From contig VYZB01000274.1 in assembly GCA_013397455.1 (NCBI GenBank), positions 1,042,614-1,106,613 of the forward strand: 64,000 nucleotides of DNA, written 5' to 3'. The position numbers and the translations under genes are program-made. Under the pieces are notes generated by a model. It saw only the letters and a program-made list of their open reading frames with translations, ran no database searches and had not been told where the DNA came from. Shown here piece after piece: positions 25,791 to 37,826 of this stretch (positions are counted from its first letter, which is position 1; the number at the start of each line of letters is the position of its first letter). Source of the DNA: Crotophaga sulcirostris (Eukaryota; Chordata; Aves; Cuculiformes; Crotophagidae).

Positions 25791-27688
25791 TGGTTCTTGC
25801 TGTCAGGGAATAACCTACAAGGAAAGGATATCAGGTGGCCTGGAATCTTGTGCAAATGTTTTCTCAACTTGGACCACAATACTCTCATCAAAATTTGAAA
25901 CAATTGTACACTGTATGTGCCGTGTCTATATCCCTAAAAAAGAAACGAGAAGCAAGAATCAACCAGGAAATCAATGGAAATTATTGTCAATAGAAATTAA
26001 GCTGACTCCACCTAAATCCTTTCTCTGCAAATACCACCTCTCCATTTGCACATATCTAGTGCAAATGATCAGGAACAAATTTGAAGATAGTGCTAGAAGA
26101 ATTAGTCTAGTAGGGTAGTAGATTTAAAAAGTTATTTCTAGAACACTGTTACCAAAAGCAAATGAACAATCAGAAGATGACTAGATGCTGGTCACCAAAA
26201 TAATTTCATAGTAGTAACAGGCTGAAGCTCACAGAGATCATTCTGCCCCACGGAAGAGTGGAAGAAAAAAATGAAGTGATGAAAAGGAAAATGATGCAAC
26301 ATATCATCCCAGTAGAAGTGCAGGTAATGACAAAATACATGACTGATAACTACGTCTTTGTGTGGCATCACAATATATAAACCACAATATTTTATTTATA
26401 GAAAGGTAATGAACTGCTTTTCTTAACTATATGAACATATTTAATTCATCTAATAATAATATCCAGTAAATATGTGATGAAAAACTATAATTCTTACTGG
26501 CTGGGAAGATGCTGTCATTCAGAATACAGGTGCCAGGACTGAGCCATTACTCAGCCAGGGCTATAGTAGAACATTTTCTGGTGACACACCTTTTTCTGCC
26601 TTGACTCCAGAACAAACTTCTTACCAAGTTCTCACTTACATAAATGACTTCTCCATGTTAATGTTGTCACAGGGCAAAATGTATGCAGTAAGTTTCTAGG
26701 AAAAATGCTATTTTTTCAGAAGAAATATTGTCCCTCAAAAATTCAAAAAATAAAATTTAAAAATAAATCAAAATGCAATAGAAGTTATTCTTTAAGCTTC
26801 GATCAAATCAGGAAATCGGCTCAAAGAGCAATCATTGAAAAAATCCTTAAATAAAAAGATCACTTTTTTTCACTGGAGAGATTTCAATAGAATAGGGAAT
26901 CTGCAGGCAAACCAACACAGATAGAGGCCTCATTGCTTGTGTCCTCCTTAAAAAACCATGCCTACACAGCATCTTCTTCACATTTGCAGAATAAAATGAC
27001 TGCACCAGCAATGCTTCTGTGGATCTTGAGGTGTGCCAGTAAAGCTTCTCAACACCTAGCATTCAGCCTTGCTTGGTGAACAATCTTCTGTTATCTTGTG
27101 GCAATTATTATACTTCTCTAAAAGCAGCTGCTCAGTTCCAGCTAGTAATAGACTAGTACAGATAGCATAAAACATATCAGTTGAGAGACACTTCAGATGA
27201 AATGGTCATGATATCTTTTCCTTTTATGTTCTTATGGGATAATTTTCTGTGAAGGCAAACTGTGCCTGAAAAGCACTTCTTAATGTATCATAACTGTCTG
27301 TTTTCAGATGAGACTCTGTGGTGATGAGAAAAATATCAAGAATTGTTTTTATCATTTAGACCGAAGCCGTCCTTAGTGCAAAACACATGGAACATTACAG
27401 TATGGAATATTAGAAGATATTAGTTCCCTTTCATCCAACAGCAACAAAACAGTGTGGTTTAAATACAGACTTACAGGATGACAGTTCTGCTGTGAAAGTT
27501 ATTGTTGATTAGCAAAATGAAATACACTCTGGAAAAGGTGATTTTCTTTAGCAAACCTAGGACAAGATTTGGTATGTTTGTTTGTTTTTTTTCTTATATA
27601 TATGAAGTAAAAATTTAAACTTGAGTTAGGAGTTATTTTCCTGGGGGACATCTGACAAAGTCAGAGGTGCACAATTCTTACCAAAAAA

Positions 27689-27730
27689 GGATCTCTTCTT
27701 GGGGGATGGATGGGGAGGAAGGAGAGATCC
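27689..27730. repeat. Inverted repeat with G-rich loop
   Basis: The 12-base arms at 27689-27700 (ggatctcttctt) and 27719-27730 (aaggagagatcc) pair at 11 of 12 positions. They enclose an 18-nt loop that is almost all G plus two TGGA-type breaks (G5, G2, G4 and G2 runs). Confidence 0.75.
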
Positions 27731-27799
27731 AGGGCCATTGACCAGTCCGTCTGGCAGCGTGGTCATATTTCCTCCCCCACATAAGTATTTTCAGGTGCC

Positions 27800-27906
27800 A
27801 ATTTTATAATTTTTTTGAAAAATTATGTGTTTTTTAAAAATTTTTTAAGTTCTTTTAAAAAAAAATTTAAAAAAATTATGTGTTTTTTTTTTGAAAATTC
27901 TGTGTT
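27800..27906. repeat. AT-rich block with repeated aaaaattatgtg unit
   Basis: The unit aaaaattatgtgtttttt occurs at 27818-27835 and 27871-27888, 53 bp apart. A decayed third partial copy lies at 27893-27906. Between them are self-complementary T/A runs that could fold or slip. Confidence 0.8.
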
Positions 27907-29873
27907 AACTGACTCTTGCCAAGGCTGCTTGTGTTGTCAGAAGGTGAGACTAAGTGGTTTGTTATGCCTTCAAGGAGGAGAACTCATTACATGTTTTTGG
28001 GGGTGTTTATGCTCTAAACTGAAGAAACACCAGCCTGTGAGACTCGTACCTCACCCCACGTGTCACTCACCTGATGTGAGAGACTACCACTAGATCCATC
28101 TCTCTTGCAAGATATCTGTTTATTTGTTGTTTGTTGTTCAAGTAGAACCACTCCTTTTTGCAAAGTTCATTATTTGCCTTCCACAAGACCCAGAAGTCTG
28201 CTATACCACAACTGTACAATAGCATCTTCCAAGCAGGGAATCATTTTTTAAACACCTTACCTGGTAGGAAATAGCCATTTTCTCTGAGTTTCCTTTACCT
28301 GTGTACTTTACTCTCTTTCAGGTGCCAGAAACATGCATGAGACCTGCCTCTCCAGCAGACAGAGAAATGGATAAACCTTGTTTGATTCGGCTAGTCAGTA
28401 CTCACAAAGGAAACAAATAGCTTTGGGTGTGTTCTCTCTGTTTTCATGATGCTGGGACATTTCTGAAGGTCAGTTCCATCATGAAAATCCAATCTGCTGT
28501 GCCTGAACGATTTTTACAAAGCCAGAACTGCTTTTTGCTGACAGTTTCATCTGTTGAGTAGTGAGCAGAGTCGCAGCTACCATCTAAGTCTAAAGACCTC
28601 TGCCTTTCACAGCGGAAGATGCGCCTCTTTCTTTATTTATACTTCAGTGTGGGAAAAGAGATGGGGCTTGAGCTAGAAGTAAGCTGCAGGTAATAATTTT
28701 GTTATAGTAATGTCAGATATAAGGACTACACCTGTGTGCACTCCTGGTGACCTTAAGACATGAATTCCCTGAGTGGTCCAAAAATTTCACTTCTTGTTGT
28801 TTCCATAGGTGAGATAAAGGATTGGTTGAAAACAATTGACTAACTCTAAACTAGGTGTCTGAGTGAGATTCTGGTGCCTTTCACAACTGAGAGTTGCAGG
28901 ATCTCTCTAGGTAGAAAAATCTGGCTGTCCTATGAAATTCCTCCAGGCAGCTCCTGCTGTGACTTGAAGAATTTTGAAAGTGTTATTTGACATTGTAGAT
29001 GGACAATCCAGACTTTTAAATGGCTGCATTAGATGGTTCTCACTGCAAAATTGACCTACTTCTACACAGAAAAGATTTGCAAACAGAACAGAAACACTAG
29101 AACCTGGTAGGGCAGAAGCAGAAATAGTTGCACAGGATGATCTTTTGGATACTGGTAAGTTAACAACGTGTTTTGAATGTACTTTAAGATAGTCAATAAC
29201 AATGGATCATGGATGTGCAGGACTGGTCACATGGTCCATCTGGATTATTAGGACTAAACTGAACAGCAGTTCAGGGAGACTTATTAGCTACAGTTGAAGA
29301 CATCATTGTTAGGACCCTTGCAAGAGAGACTCCTTCAACCACCTAGCAGGAACTAATCCTTGCTTGAGACTTTTACTTTCCCATATAAGTATTGCCTTAT
29401 GTCAAAATCCAAATAAATTAGCTTTTTTTTCTTTTTTTTTCCTAAACAATCTGTCTGTAAGTTTCTGTGCAGCAGTGATGTGCCTGAGCCTGGCAGTTAC
29501 CCAGGTATCAATCTGAACTGAGCCCTGAAAACCTCCCTGTAGCTGGAAAAAAACAAAACAAAAATTATTTATTTTCCATCCCTTCTTTAGATCTGAGTTT
29601 GGAAGCGTATAAGGAGACTGGCAACTTTGTGTAAATAGATTAGTACTATATAGGTAAAAAAAGGGCAATTAGCATCAATTTCATTGCCTTAGAACTGCTG
29701 CTCCCCATATTGGGGAATTTCCGAACTAAAAAAATAACCAGCAGCAATGCCCACAAGGCTGTGTTCTGTGGCCAGATTTTGGCATACAGAATCTAGAAAG
29801 AGCATGAAGATGAGAAAATACCCTTTAAGCAGAGTAACCATTCAGTTCATTATGATCCACCGCTTGAATTATT

Positions 29874-29945
29874 AGAATCATAGAATCATAGAATTACCTG
29901 AGCAGGAAGGAGCCCAGAAGGATCATTGAGTTCTCTCCATACATT
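29874..29945 (-). mobile_element. CR1 LINE 3' tail fragment, minus strand
   Basis: Three copies of agaatcat/agaatta begin at 29874, which is the CR1 tail on the opposite strand. They are followed by a diverged ggaagg...ccagaaggatcattgagt, equivalent to the CR1 3' end. Only about 70 bp can be recognised, so the subfamily is not assignable. Confidence 0.7.
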
Positions 29946-30653
29946 ACCTACCCCTGTTCAGAAGGGTGGTATATTTGAAACTTTATTTTCTGTGTTGAAA
30001 TTTTTGATCTATTGGACAGATATGGTTGTAGTTCCCAGGTTTTATTTTTCCCTTGTACTGTTAATAGCTTTCACATCATGCCTAGGACTTTTCTCAAGCC
30101 ATAACAACTTGACATACTTGTAAAAAAAGAAAAGAAAAAAAAATAAGATTGAGCAAAACAAATATTCTGACGTTGCTGCATATGTTTATATTCAGTTTGT
30201 GGCTTTAAACTACGAGCTGCAAAAAAATCTTTCAAGGTAGAAGCAAAAGGTGGTCATCAGGAGTCAGAGTAGTTAACTCTTCCATCCGTAAGACTATGCT
30301 GAATAAAGATCTTTCAAATGAAAACAGTTGTATTTTGAAAGCCAAGGTCTCTCTTCTACTTCAAGTTTCTGCTTAACTTTTAGAAGAAATCTGGGAGTTC
30401 ATGCAGATATTCTCCAAAAAACATCCCAGGCAAAGAACTACATATGCACAGGGTTCATTGAGTTGAAAGTCAGCTTTCCTTCAAGGTAATGGCTGTCAAA
30501 CACCACTAATTTCTTACTAACTAAAAGGAAGACCTGCAATATTTTAACTTACCAATATTCGTGTTTCTTTCAACTTAGTCTTTTTAATAGAAATTCTCAA
30601 CAAATTATGGTAATATTTACTATGCTGTTTATTCTCTTAGCATATTTCTGCAG

Positions 30654-30896
30654 GTACCTGATTGGGTTTACTTAAATCTTATAATGCATAATTATGATTA
30701 CTATGATGGAATAAGTGAGTTGGAAGAGTCAACAATAAACAGGATTCTGTCAATTTATAATAAAAGAGATTTAAGATTTTGGTGTGCAGTTAGGGGTCTT
30801 GGCTTTTATGGCAGCACGGGAGTAAATTTGCAAGTTCTTTACCTTATAATACACAGTGCAAGATCTATGAGCGGAAGGTGGTATATTGAAATTCAA
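30654..30896 (+). other. Candidate coding exon, phase 0 to phase 0 (unconfirmed)
   Basis: A pyrimidine-rich tract ends in ttctgcag at 30653. The next 243 bases (81 codons) are fully open in the frame starting at the first base, and end exactly on a codon boundary before gtaagg at 30897. The frame stays open upstream to 30591 and downstream to 30956. The predicted segment has a tyrosine/aspartate-rich start (YDYYDG near residue 15), then an acidic stretch (SELEES) and a Gly/Arg-rich middle (RGLGFYGSTG). I recognise no domain. Other chance frames in the window are about as long, so openness alone proves little. The whole-codon fit to both splice sites is what makes it worth listing. Confidence 0.18.
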
Positions 30897-32083
30897 GTAA
30901 GGATAGGTGGTTATGAGCAACTCATAACATTTTTCTTCCCTTTAGCTGACTACTCATAGACACCTTTCTTTGAATACTTTTTTCTATCATAGCTAGAAGA
31001 AGCTTTCAACAGAGGAGTTTGAGGGGAAATGAAGATCTTCAAAAAAAGGCACACAGAGATTACTAAATCTCTTTAAAAAAATGTCTGAGGAGGTCTGATT
31101 TCTCCCCTCACTTAAAAAAAACAATCATTGAAAACGAGCAATAGGAGACCAGTTTTCACATGCTGTTGGAACAAAGTTTTACCAGTGTAAACAACTGACT
31201 AACAATTGAGCTGTTAAATGTGGGAATGAGACCAAGCCTGCAACTACCATTACTTTCCATTTATTCATTAATGCAAAACATAACCCTTTGTCAAATAACC
31301 TTTTAAGCAATAATTTCTCAGATTTTTGAGGCATAATGGATCCTGTGGGACCTTCCCCAGGACTAACCTTGTCCATTAAATAGTTTCAAACTGCATTACA
31401 GATTGATGTAGTTTATCCAAGAAACGAGAACTCTCCTGTTCATTGTGCATCAGTAGTTCTATTAGAAAGAGAAAGTCATTAAAAATATTTATAACAGTTA
31501 CTGAATATAATCTGCTTCAGTTACTTTCACTTTCCAAAAATACTTAACTGAATGTTTTTAGTGGCATGAGCACATCCTCTCTAATAGCAAGCTTGAAGCA
31601 AAGGTTGCAGAAATATATTTTGCATGCCCAATAGATCCTTCAGTGGAAATCAGGTGATGTTATATATTCATTCAACTAGGAACAATGAGAATTCTGCATG
31701 ATACCTCTCCAGTCAAATAACAGCCTTATTTCTTTGACCTTACACAATTTTTACATTGTTTTTACATTATTTGTTTTTAAATTATTTTTTCTTTTCTTTT
31801 TTTTTTAAAATGGAGAGCTGAACACCTTGTCCCAGCATGGGAGTAGTCTAGACTGCATCTTCCACCCTGTCACATCATGCTATTTAGCAATTTCTCCAAT
31901 ACCAAATTAGCAGCACACAGAGAGTGACATCCCAGGGATGTTCCAAACCATGACGCACTATGTTACTGCTACAATCTCTCATTCTGTCTTTACCTTCTTT
32001 CTGCCTTTTCCCACTGTAATTGTTACCATCATTTAGAAACTTACAACGGAGCCATGAAAGTCAAGAATCCCCAAAGCCTTACA

Positions 32084-32107
32084 CAAAAGAAAAAAAAAAA
32101 ACAAAAA
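32084..32107. repeat. A-rich homopolymer tract
   Basis: A run of about 14 A with short A-rich flanks. No upstream cDNA-like sequence is recognisable, so it is not called a retrocopy tail. Confidence 0.8.
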
Positions 32108-34044
32108 GGCAACATATCTTTTCCATGATCCTGCTTCTTCACTGTTTTTCTCCTTTGCCAGCATTAGCTAAGAATGACACTACATTCAAATTCTTCCACC
32201 AGCACAAGGAGTATAATTACTTATATCTTGATAGTCACTTGATGGCTGTTAGCAAACTTAACAAAGGTAGCACTACTACCAAGAATTGGACTATTGGAAC
32301 TAGCATAGATGTCTCTCTACTTATTTGATCTGACTTCATAATTACTATGAGAAGACAAAAAGCTCTAAACACCATGCAATTTATCTTTTTCCATGTCTCC
32401 TATAATTCAGTGGTGTTAAATCTCCCATTCATGGCATACCCATCTCAAATTCTCACTCTTGAGAACATCTCTCCACGCTGTTCCTGAAGTCTGCACCCAG
32501 AATATTGTACATAGACTTTCAGCACAAGCATTAGATATTGATTCTAAGAAGACTTCAACCAGACATCTTTCTGGAAACACACTGAGTTTGACTTTGAAAT
32601 GTTTGTGCTTTCAAAGCAGCAAGCAAAACATTTTTGAAACATGGTACTGAAAATAACTGAAATAAAAATAGCTGAAAGACTTGTTTAGGTTCTGAATTGA
32701 AAAATATTGGAATAGTTCCCAGTGAAATGCCAATCTCTTTTATACCTCAACAGAAGTGACTGCACACTTTTAGCACTTTGATCCACAAGACAGAGTTGAT
32801 TCTGAAGAGTAAATAGTGATTGAGGATCCACTCTGTTTTTCTTTTTTTGAAAAACAGGATATTTTACAATGAAGTTTTCCATTATCCAACCCACTGGTAG
32901 GTTTTTAATTACTGAATTAAAGTCTCTGCTCCCTTTTTCTTTTTACTTTAAAATATTTTGAATGTTTTAAATAAGAAGTATTTTAAAATAACTTTTCCCC
33001 TCATTATTAAAAAAATTATTTTCTTAGCTCTTCCTAGAAGGAAATGCGAGTTCTAAAATTTGTTCACTTATAAACTGAACAACATTATAGAACATTCTGC
33101 CACTAAACCCCTAGAGCTACATTAATCACTGTCACACATGCTCCTGCCAGATATATGATTCTTATTCACCAGTATTATGTTAGTTTCTTTTTGTAACAAG
33201 CCATTTTTGTTCTACTGTCCTGGGATATGGTATCTACTTCACGTGTATTTTCAGTAAATTCCCTCAAATAGGTCAACTCTTGCCTTTTTATTAGGAAATT
33301 AATGTATATAGGAAAATAAGAATATTGCTTTATAAAGTGGATTTTCAAGAATGAATGTTGGCTGGCCAAAGCTATTACTGTTTTTTTTCAATAATATTGT
33401 TCTATAACCATAAATCCATGCTGAAACAATTGCATTTGTTTGAAGCATAGAGATAAAATTATGATTCAGGATCAAGATCCCAATAGACCTTGCTTATTTG
33501 CAAGGACTTTTATTGTCTCCTGAGAACAATAGTGCAAAATTTAGCACTGATTCTTGTTTTGGAGGCATTAATTGTACACAATTTCTCTGCGTTACATAAA
33601 GCAGAGGTCTCTCTTTAAATCTATACAAATGGAGGATGTTCATTATCATACATTGGTGTTTAACAGTCTGTGTGGATAAAGATGGAAATTTTTTCTTGAG
33701 GATTATTTATACTGTTCTTGGGAGGCGTATTTCTCATTGATTGAGCAAGGCCTGTTAAAGTAGGCCGTTTTTATTTCCTGTCATTTGGACTTGAATTTTG
33801 TTCTGCCTTCAAGAGTTGTAAAGGCTTAAGAATGGAGGCAGGACCTGGAACTTGAGACTGCCTAGATATTCCTTAATGTATATGGGAGCTATATTCACAG
33901 ATACTTCAGGAGAGACATTTCATGCCTTAAAAGGACTCCTTCCTAAAGTACTGTCATAATCTTGAGCTCTTTACATATGTATATCCCAGAAAAAGCCCCC
34001 ATTATCTCACTATCAAAATAGCATTTTCTCACCTTTTCTCTCTT

Positions 34045-34605
34045 GTGGCCAGCAGGACCAGGGAAGCGATTGTGCCCCTGTACTCAGCACTGGTGAGGCC
34101 TTCAATGCCATGTTCAGTTTTGGACCTCTCACTAAAAGAAGGATACCGAGGTGCTGGAGTGTGTCCAGAGAAGGGTAATGAAACTGATGAAGGGGCTGGA
34201 GAACAAGTCTTAAGAGGAGTAACTGAGAGAACTGGGGTTGTTCCGCCTGGAGAAGAGAATGTTGAGGGGAGACCTTATCGCTGTCTACAACTGCCTGAAA
34301 GGAGGTTGTTGAGAGATGGGTGTTGGTCTCTTCTCCCAGGTAACCAGTGATAGGACAAGAGGCGATGGTCTCAAGTTGCACCAGAAGACGTTCAGATTAG
34401 ATATTAGGAAAAAATTCTTCACTGAGAAGATTATCAGGAATTGGAACAGGCTACTCAGGGAAATGTTTGAGCCACCATCCCTGGAGGTATTTAAATGACA
34501 AATAGATGAGGTGTTCTGAGATATGGTTTAGTAGTGGACAGGTACATTTTGATTCAATGATCTCAAAGGTCTTTTCCAACCAAAGGATTCTGTGATTCTA
34601 TGATC
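34045..34605 (+). mobile_element. CR1 LINE, 5'-truncated, plus strand
   Basis: The segment starts within the C-terminal third of the CR1 ORF2 reverse transcriptase (residues resembling IVPLYSALVRP). After frameshifts it returns to an open frame at 34316-34498 holding [15 protein letters not shown], the [11 protein letters not shown] region, NWNRL and PPSLEVFK, then a stop. This is the usual ORF2 C-terminus. A 3' UTR of about 100 bp follows, then the CR1 3' signature gatctcaaaggtcttttcc and a gattctgtgattctatga tail ending at about 34605. The ORF is broken by indels, so the copy is dead. It abuts a second CR1 in the opposite direction with only about 20 bp between their tails. Confidence 0.93.
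34316..34498 (+). pseudogene. Remnant of CR1 ORF2 C-terminus (reverse transcriptase end)
   Basis: A 60-codon open stretch inside the CR1 at 34045-34605 carries the SDRTRG motif at about residues 12-17, a KFFTEK stretch, NWNRL and the PSLEVFK end typical of CR1 ORF2. Upstream coding sequence is frameshifted and the catalytic core is absent because of 5' truncation, so no enzyme can be made. The ATG at its start is incidental. Confidence 0.85.
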
Positions 34606-34626
34606 AACCCTGAAATCTGAAATTAT

Positions 34627-34985
34627 AGAAAGGTTGATATTGGAAAGGACCTTTAAAGATCATTTAGTGCAACCCCACTGCCACAAGCAGGGGCATCATC
34701 CACTTGATTAGGTTGCTCAAAGCCCTGTTCAACTTTGGCTTGAATACTGCCAATATTGGGGCATTCACAGCTCCACTGGGAAACAGACTTCAGTATCAAA
34801 CTGGAGTAGAGGTGGAGAATCATTTCCTTAGGCCTCCTGGTGATGTTGGTTTTGATGCAGCCCAGGATAACATTGGCTTTTGGGGTTGCCAACACACTTT
34901 GTTGGCTCTTGTTCATTTTCTTATTCATCAGCATCCCCCAGCTCTCTATGCAGGGCTACACTCAATTCATTCATCACTCGTATAA
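34627..34985 (-). mobile_element. Older CR1 LINE, minus strand, internally deleted
   Basis: Its 3' end at about 34627 reads ggttgatattggaaaggacc then tttaaagatcatttagtgcaacccc on the plus strand, the reverse of a CR1 terminus. The next about 150 bp are CR1 3' region up to the ctccactggg segment. From about 34795 the sequence jumps to a more 5' part of the element (agtagaggtggagaatcatttcc, cagcccaggataacattggc, catcagcatcccc). This implies an internal deletion of a few hundred bases relative to the CR1 consensus as I recall it. The frame at 34704-34985 on the plus strand is antisense to the element; the minus-strand frame at 34653-34934 is a scrap of ORF2. Confidence 0.85.
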
Positions 34986-37714
34986 TCTTTTATGCTCAGG
35001 AAGATAATTTGACAAAAAAGGAGGCATTTTACAAAGTGAGAAAAAAGTTGTAAGTCTAAGGGAAGGAGGCTGAGCCAACCGGTGGCATCTAGATACGTGG
35101 TGGTAGAGATTCACTGTTAGTCAACTGAACGGTTTGCCCGTTTAGGCACAAAATGTAACATTTGGGGAAGGAGAGAACAACGTGGAAATTTTGGGTTTTT
35201 TCAGCACCTGATAAACTGCAGTAGTAGAAAATGTAGCAAAAAGTGAAAAACATATATCTTGTTTAGGTTTTTCATCTCTGTGGGAAGACAGCACGAGTTC
35301 TGCAGGCTGCACTCACCTTTTACTGGAAAAATGATTTATAACAGATGACAAGACTAAGCTTCAATACTAAGTGAGAAATGCTAGGAGTGCCTAATGAGGT
35401 GGAACAGCTGATGCAATGATGCATTGAACAGAATAACAAAGATGAGAACAGCTGACACCACCTGGTAAGTGGCAACTTAATTTAGACCTCGCTGCCTACC
35501 AGGAAAGAGAACAGACCAGAAGATTTTAAGTCACTGTTTCTGAAGGGCAGGAAAAGAAAACTTGACCCCTAAAGTGCCTTACTGCAGAACTGGAGAAAAG
35601 GGCTGAGAAATCCTTGTACTCTAGGTAGTGTATGTTTTGCTATTAATCTGCCATGTTTTTTTTTTTTCCCCATCAGATTAATTGGCTTGAAAAACAGTGT
35701 TTTATCGATATTTGTAAGTGGGGTAGAAAAGCCGTAAGTATACCATAAAGTTTATTTCTTTTATTTTATTTCTCACATGTTTCTGGACAAACAGTCAAAA
35801 CAGTGTCTTAATTGTGATCCAGTGCCTGTAGTCCAACTGCTGGCAGAAATTAACACAAATAAATAACAATTTGTGAAAAGGAAATGATAGGAACTTTCCT
35901 GAAACTATGTGGAAAGAGAGTATTTCTCAGAGCAAAGGCTTCTTAAAGCAAATAAATGACAGGAAAGCTACTGTATGGCCTGCTGAAGGTTTGGAGCAGG
36001 CCAATGCGGACAACAGGTAGGTTGAGGTCTGTTAGGTAAAGGGTGCTCAAAGCCTATTCCAAGACCATGTTTGCAAAGTGATCCCTTAGCATGACAGGAA
36101 CTCGAAAACAGTTGTGACTTGCTTTACTGCGGGCAAACGATGGAGGAAGATCAAAAAGTTTTAAGAATTTTCTACTTGGCAAAAAATAACCAAACTAGCA
36201 TTCTTTCAAGAGAACAGACCAAAATTTGAAGACTCAGTGTTGAGGGAAAATGGAGGAACGGATTAGTGCGCTCAGGGATCCTTGTTTTGGTTTCAGTGCA
36301 TAAAAAGTATATATTTGTCTTAATTTCTAAATGAATTTCTGAAAGACTGATCCAAGTGAAACATACTCTGAAAATTTACTCTCCTTATCTGTTTAAAAAT
36401 ATCTTTTCTTTTTCCCCTCCTCATTCAACCTCTAAACTGGAAGGCAGAGGAAACATAGAGACTTGTTCATTCATCTCAGCTGAAAATGGGCAGTCTACAG
36501 TGGAAAGCAAACCAGTTAATCAGACAATCTTTACTATAAATCAAATGCTCCGTTATAAAAAACTCATCTCTGTACAAATCTTTTTTTTTCTGAGTTTCAG
36601 CAGAACTATTAGACCTGGACTAAGACAACTGGCTAATAATATTGCGTAATTTTTATCAACGAAATAATTCCCTAGCTGCTGTGATTGATGCCTTCATGGT
36701 CTCATGTCTGTTGCCAAGGTAAATTAAAGGGAGGTGGTGCCAGGGTGAGACGATAGTTAAAACGTTGTCCAGTGTTGCCTGGGCTTGTACAGCTCCCTCT
36801 TCCTTTGATTATAAGACCTTTGTGATATTCGTTAACCTATCTTACAGCACAGTAATCCAACCACGTTTGACGTGTTCACCCAGCCACGATGTGTTGTTTC
36901 TGAGGCAATAAGGGGGATCTTTTCAGGGAGCTTTGCATGGGGTTCAGTTCTGACTCTACTTCACTTGAAATTTTTTTGTTTCCAATGATATTCCTGGAAA
37001 GGCTGCCATTCCATCTGCTTACAGTGTTCTGGTCCACAGGTATTTCTCCCTTCCATGACCACAGAGCTCTTCCGTGTGTAATAGTGTACATAAGCCTCAG
37101 TGTCAGTAGTCCTTACTCAGATGCTTTGGCATTTGTTTTTCCAGATAGATTGATGTTATTGAGTTACACTGGGATTTCAGAAATGTTTCAGCTTCATTAT
37201 TGTAGTTCTGACTAACCCTTCAGAAACCAAGGGTTGTCTTTCAAACAGCAAATTACCGAGGGATGGACAGAGAATGAAAACTTAGCTGGAAAGCCGGTAA
37301 GCCTACTAATTTGCACATGAAGCTCAATTTGTTATTTGGTCTTATGGTAGGTTAGATAAAATAGGTTTTATTTGTATAAGATTAGTTCATTTTCTTGATA
37401 ATTTCTTTCAGAAGAGGTTTTTTTTCTTTTCTCTACTCTTCACTTTCTTTTCTGAAAATGACTCTATAGTAAATTGAGACAGAGGTTGTGTTTACACATA
37501 CATTTACCTAAACATGAAGTGGACCTTTTAATTTTTGCCAGAAAGCACAAATCATTTACAGGCAAAGGAGAGACAGTCAGCTCTACCCTGTCTGAAATTA
37601 ATAGTATTATCTTCAGTTCAAGTATAAAAGATCTAAGCTAAGACAACATACATGATCTTAACTGTGGAGCATCACTGATGAAAGAGAATAGTCCATGGGT
37701 GCACCTTCTCAAGG
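34986..37714. other. Unique non-coding DNA
   Basis: No gene or clear repeat is visible. There is a 13-T run near 35657-35669. Open frames are at most 97 codons and unrecognised. Confidence 0.6.
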
Positions 37715-37826
37715 AACACGTTAGACCATAAGGTAGTGATAAGGTGGTGTTAGTGTTGGCTTATAGGTTGGACTTGATGATCTTGGAGGTCTCTTCCAAC
37801 CTGGTTATACTGTGAAACTGTGAAAC
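37715..37826 (+). mobile_element. CR1 LINE 3' end fragment, plus strand
   Basis: The segment carries ggtggtgttagtgttgg, then ataggttggacttgatgatc, a diverged aggtc signature and ttccaacc, and a tail of tatactgtgaaactgtgaaa. The ggtgttagtg stretch and the actgtg-type tail match the CR1 copy at 22034-22367 (opposite strand) and the 3' end at 52097-52150. This suggests one subfamily. Only about 110 bp remains. Confidence 0.88.

Larger units (their letters stand above)
22368..29873. other. Unique AT-rich non-coding DNA
   Basis: No gene is seen. The interval contains a TA/CA microsatellite just after the CR1 (22392-22440), a short TTA run at 25771-25790 and a G-rich-loop hairpin at 27689-27730. 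An AT-rich repeated block lies at 27800-27906. Open frames are all under 95 codons and match nothing I know. Confidence 0.6.
29946..34044. other. Unique AT-rich non-coding DNA
   Basis: No gene is established. The one point of interest is an exon-like open segment at 30654-30896. A/T homopolymer tracts lie around 30121-30143, 31775-31808 and 32084-32107. Other open frames are about 100 codons or fewer and unrecognised. Confidence 0.55.

Noticed and set aside
32084..32107. Poly(A) tract as a possible retrocopy tail
   Set aside because: Upstream sequence shows no open frame, polyadenylation signal or gene similarity, and no flanking duplication.
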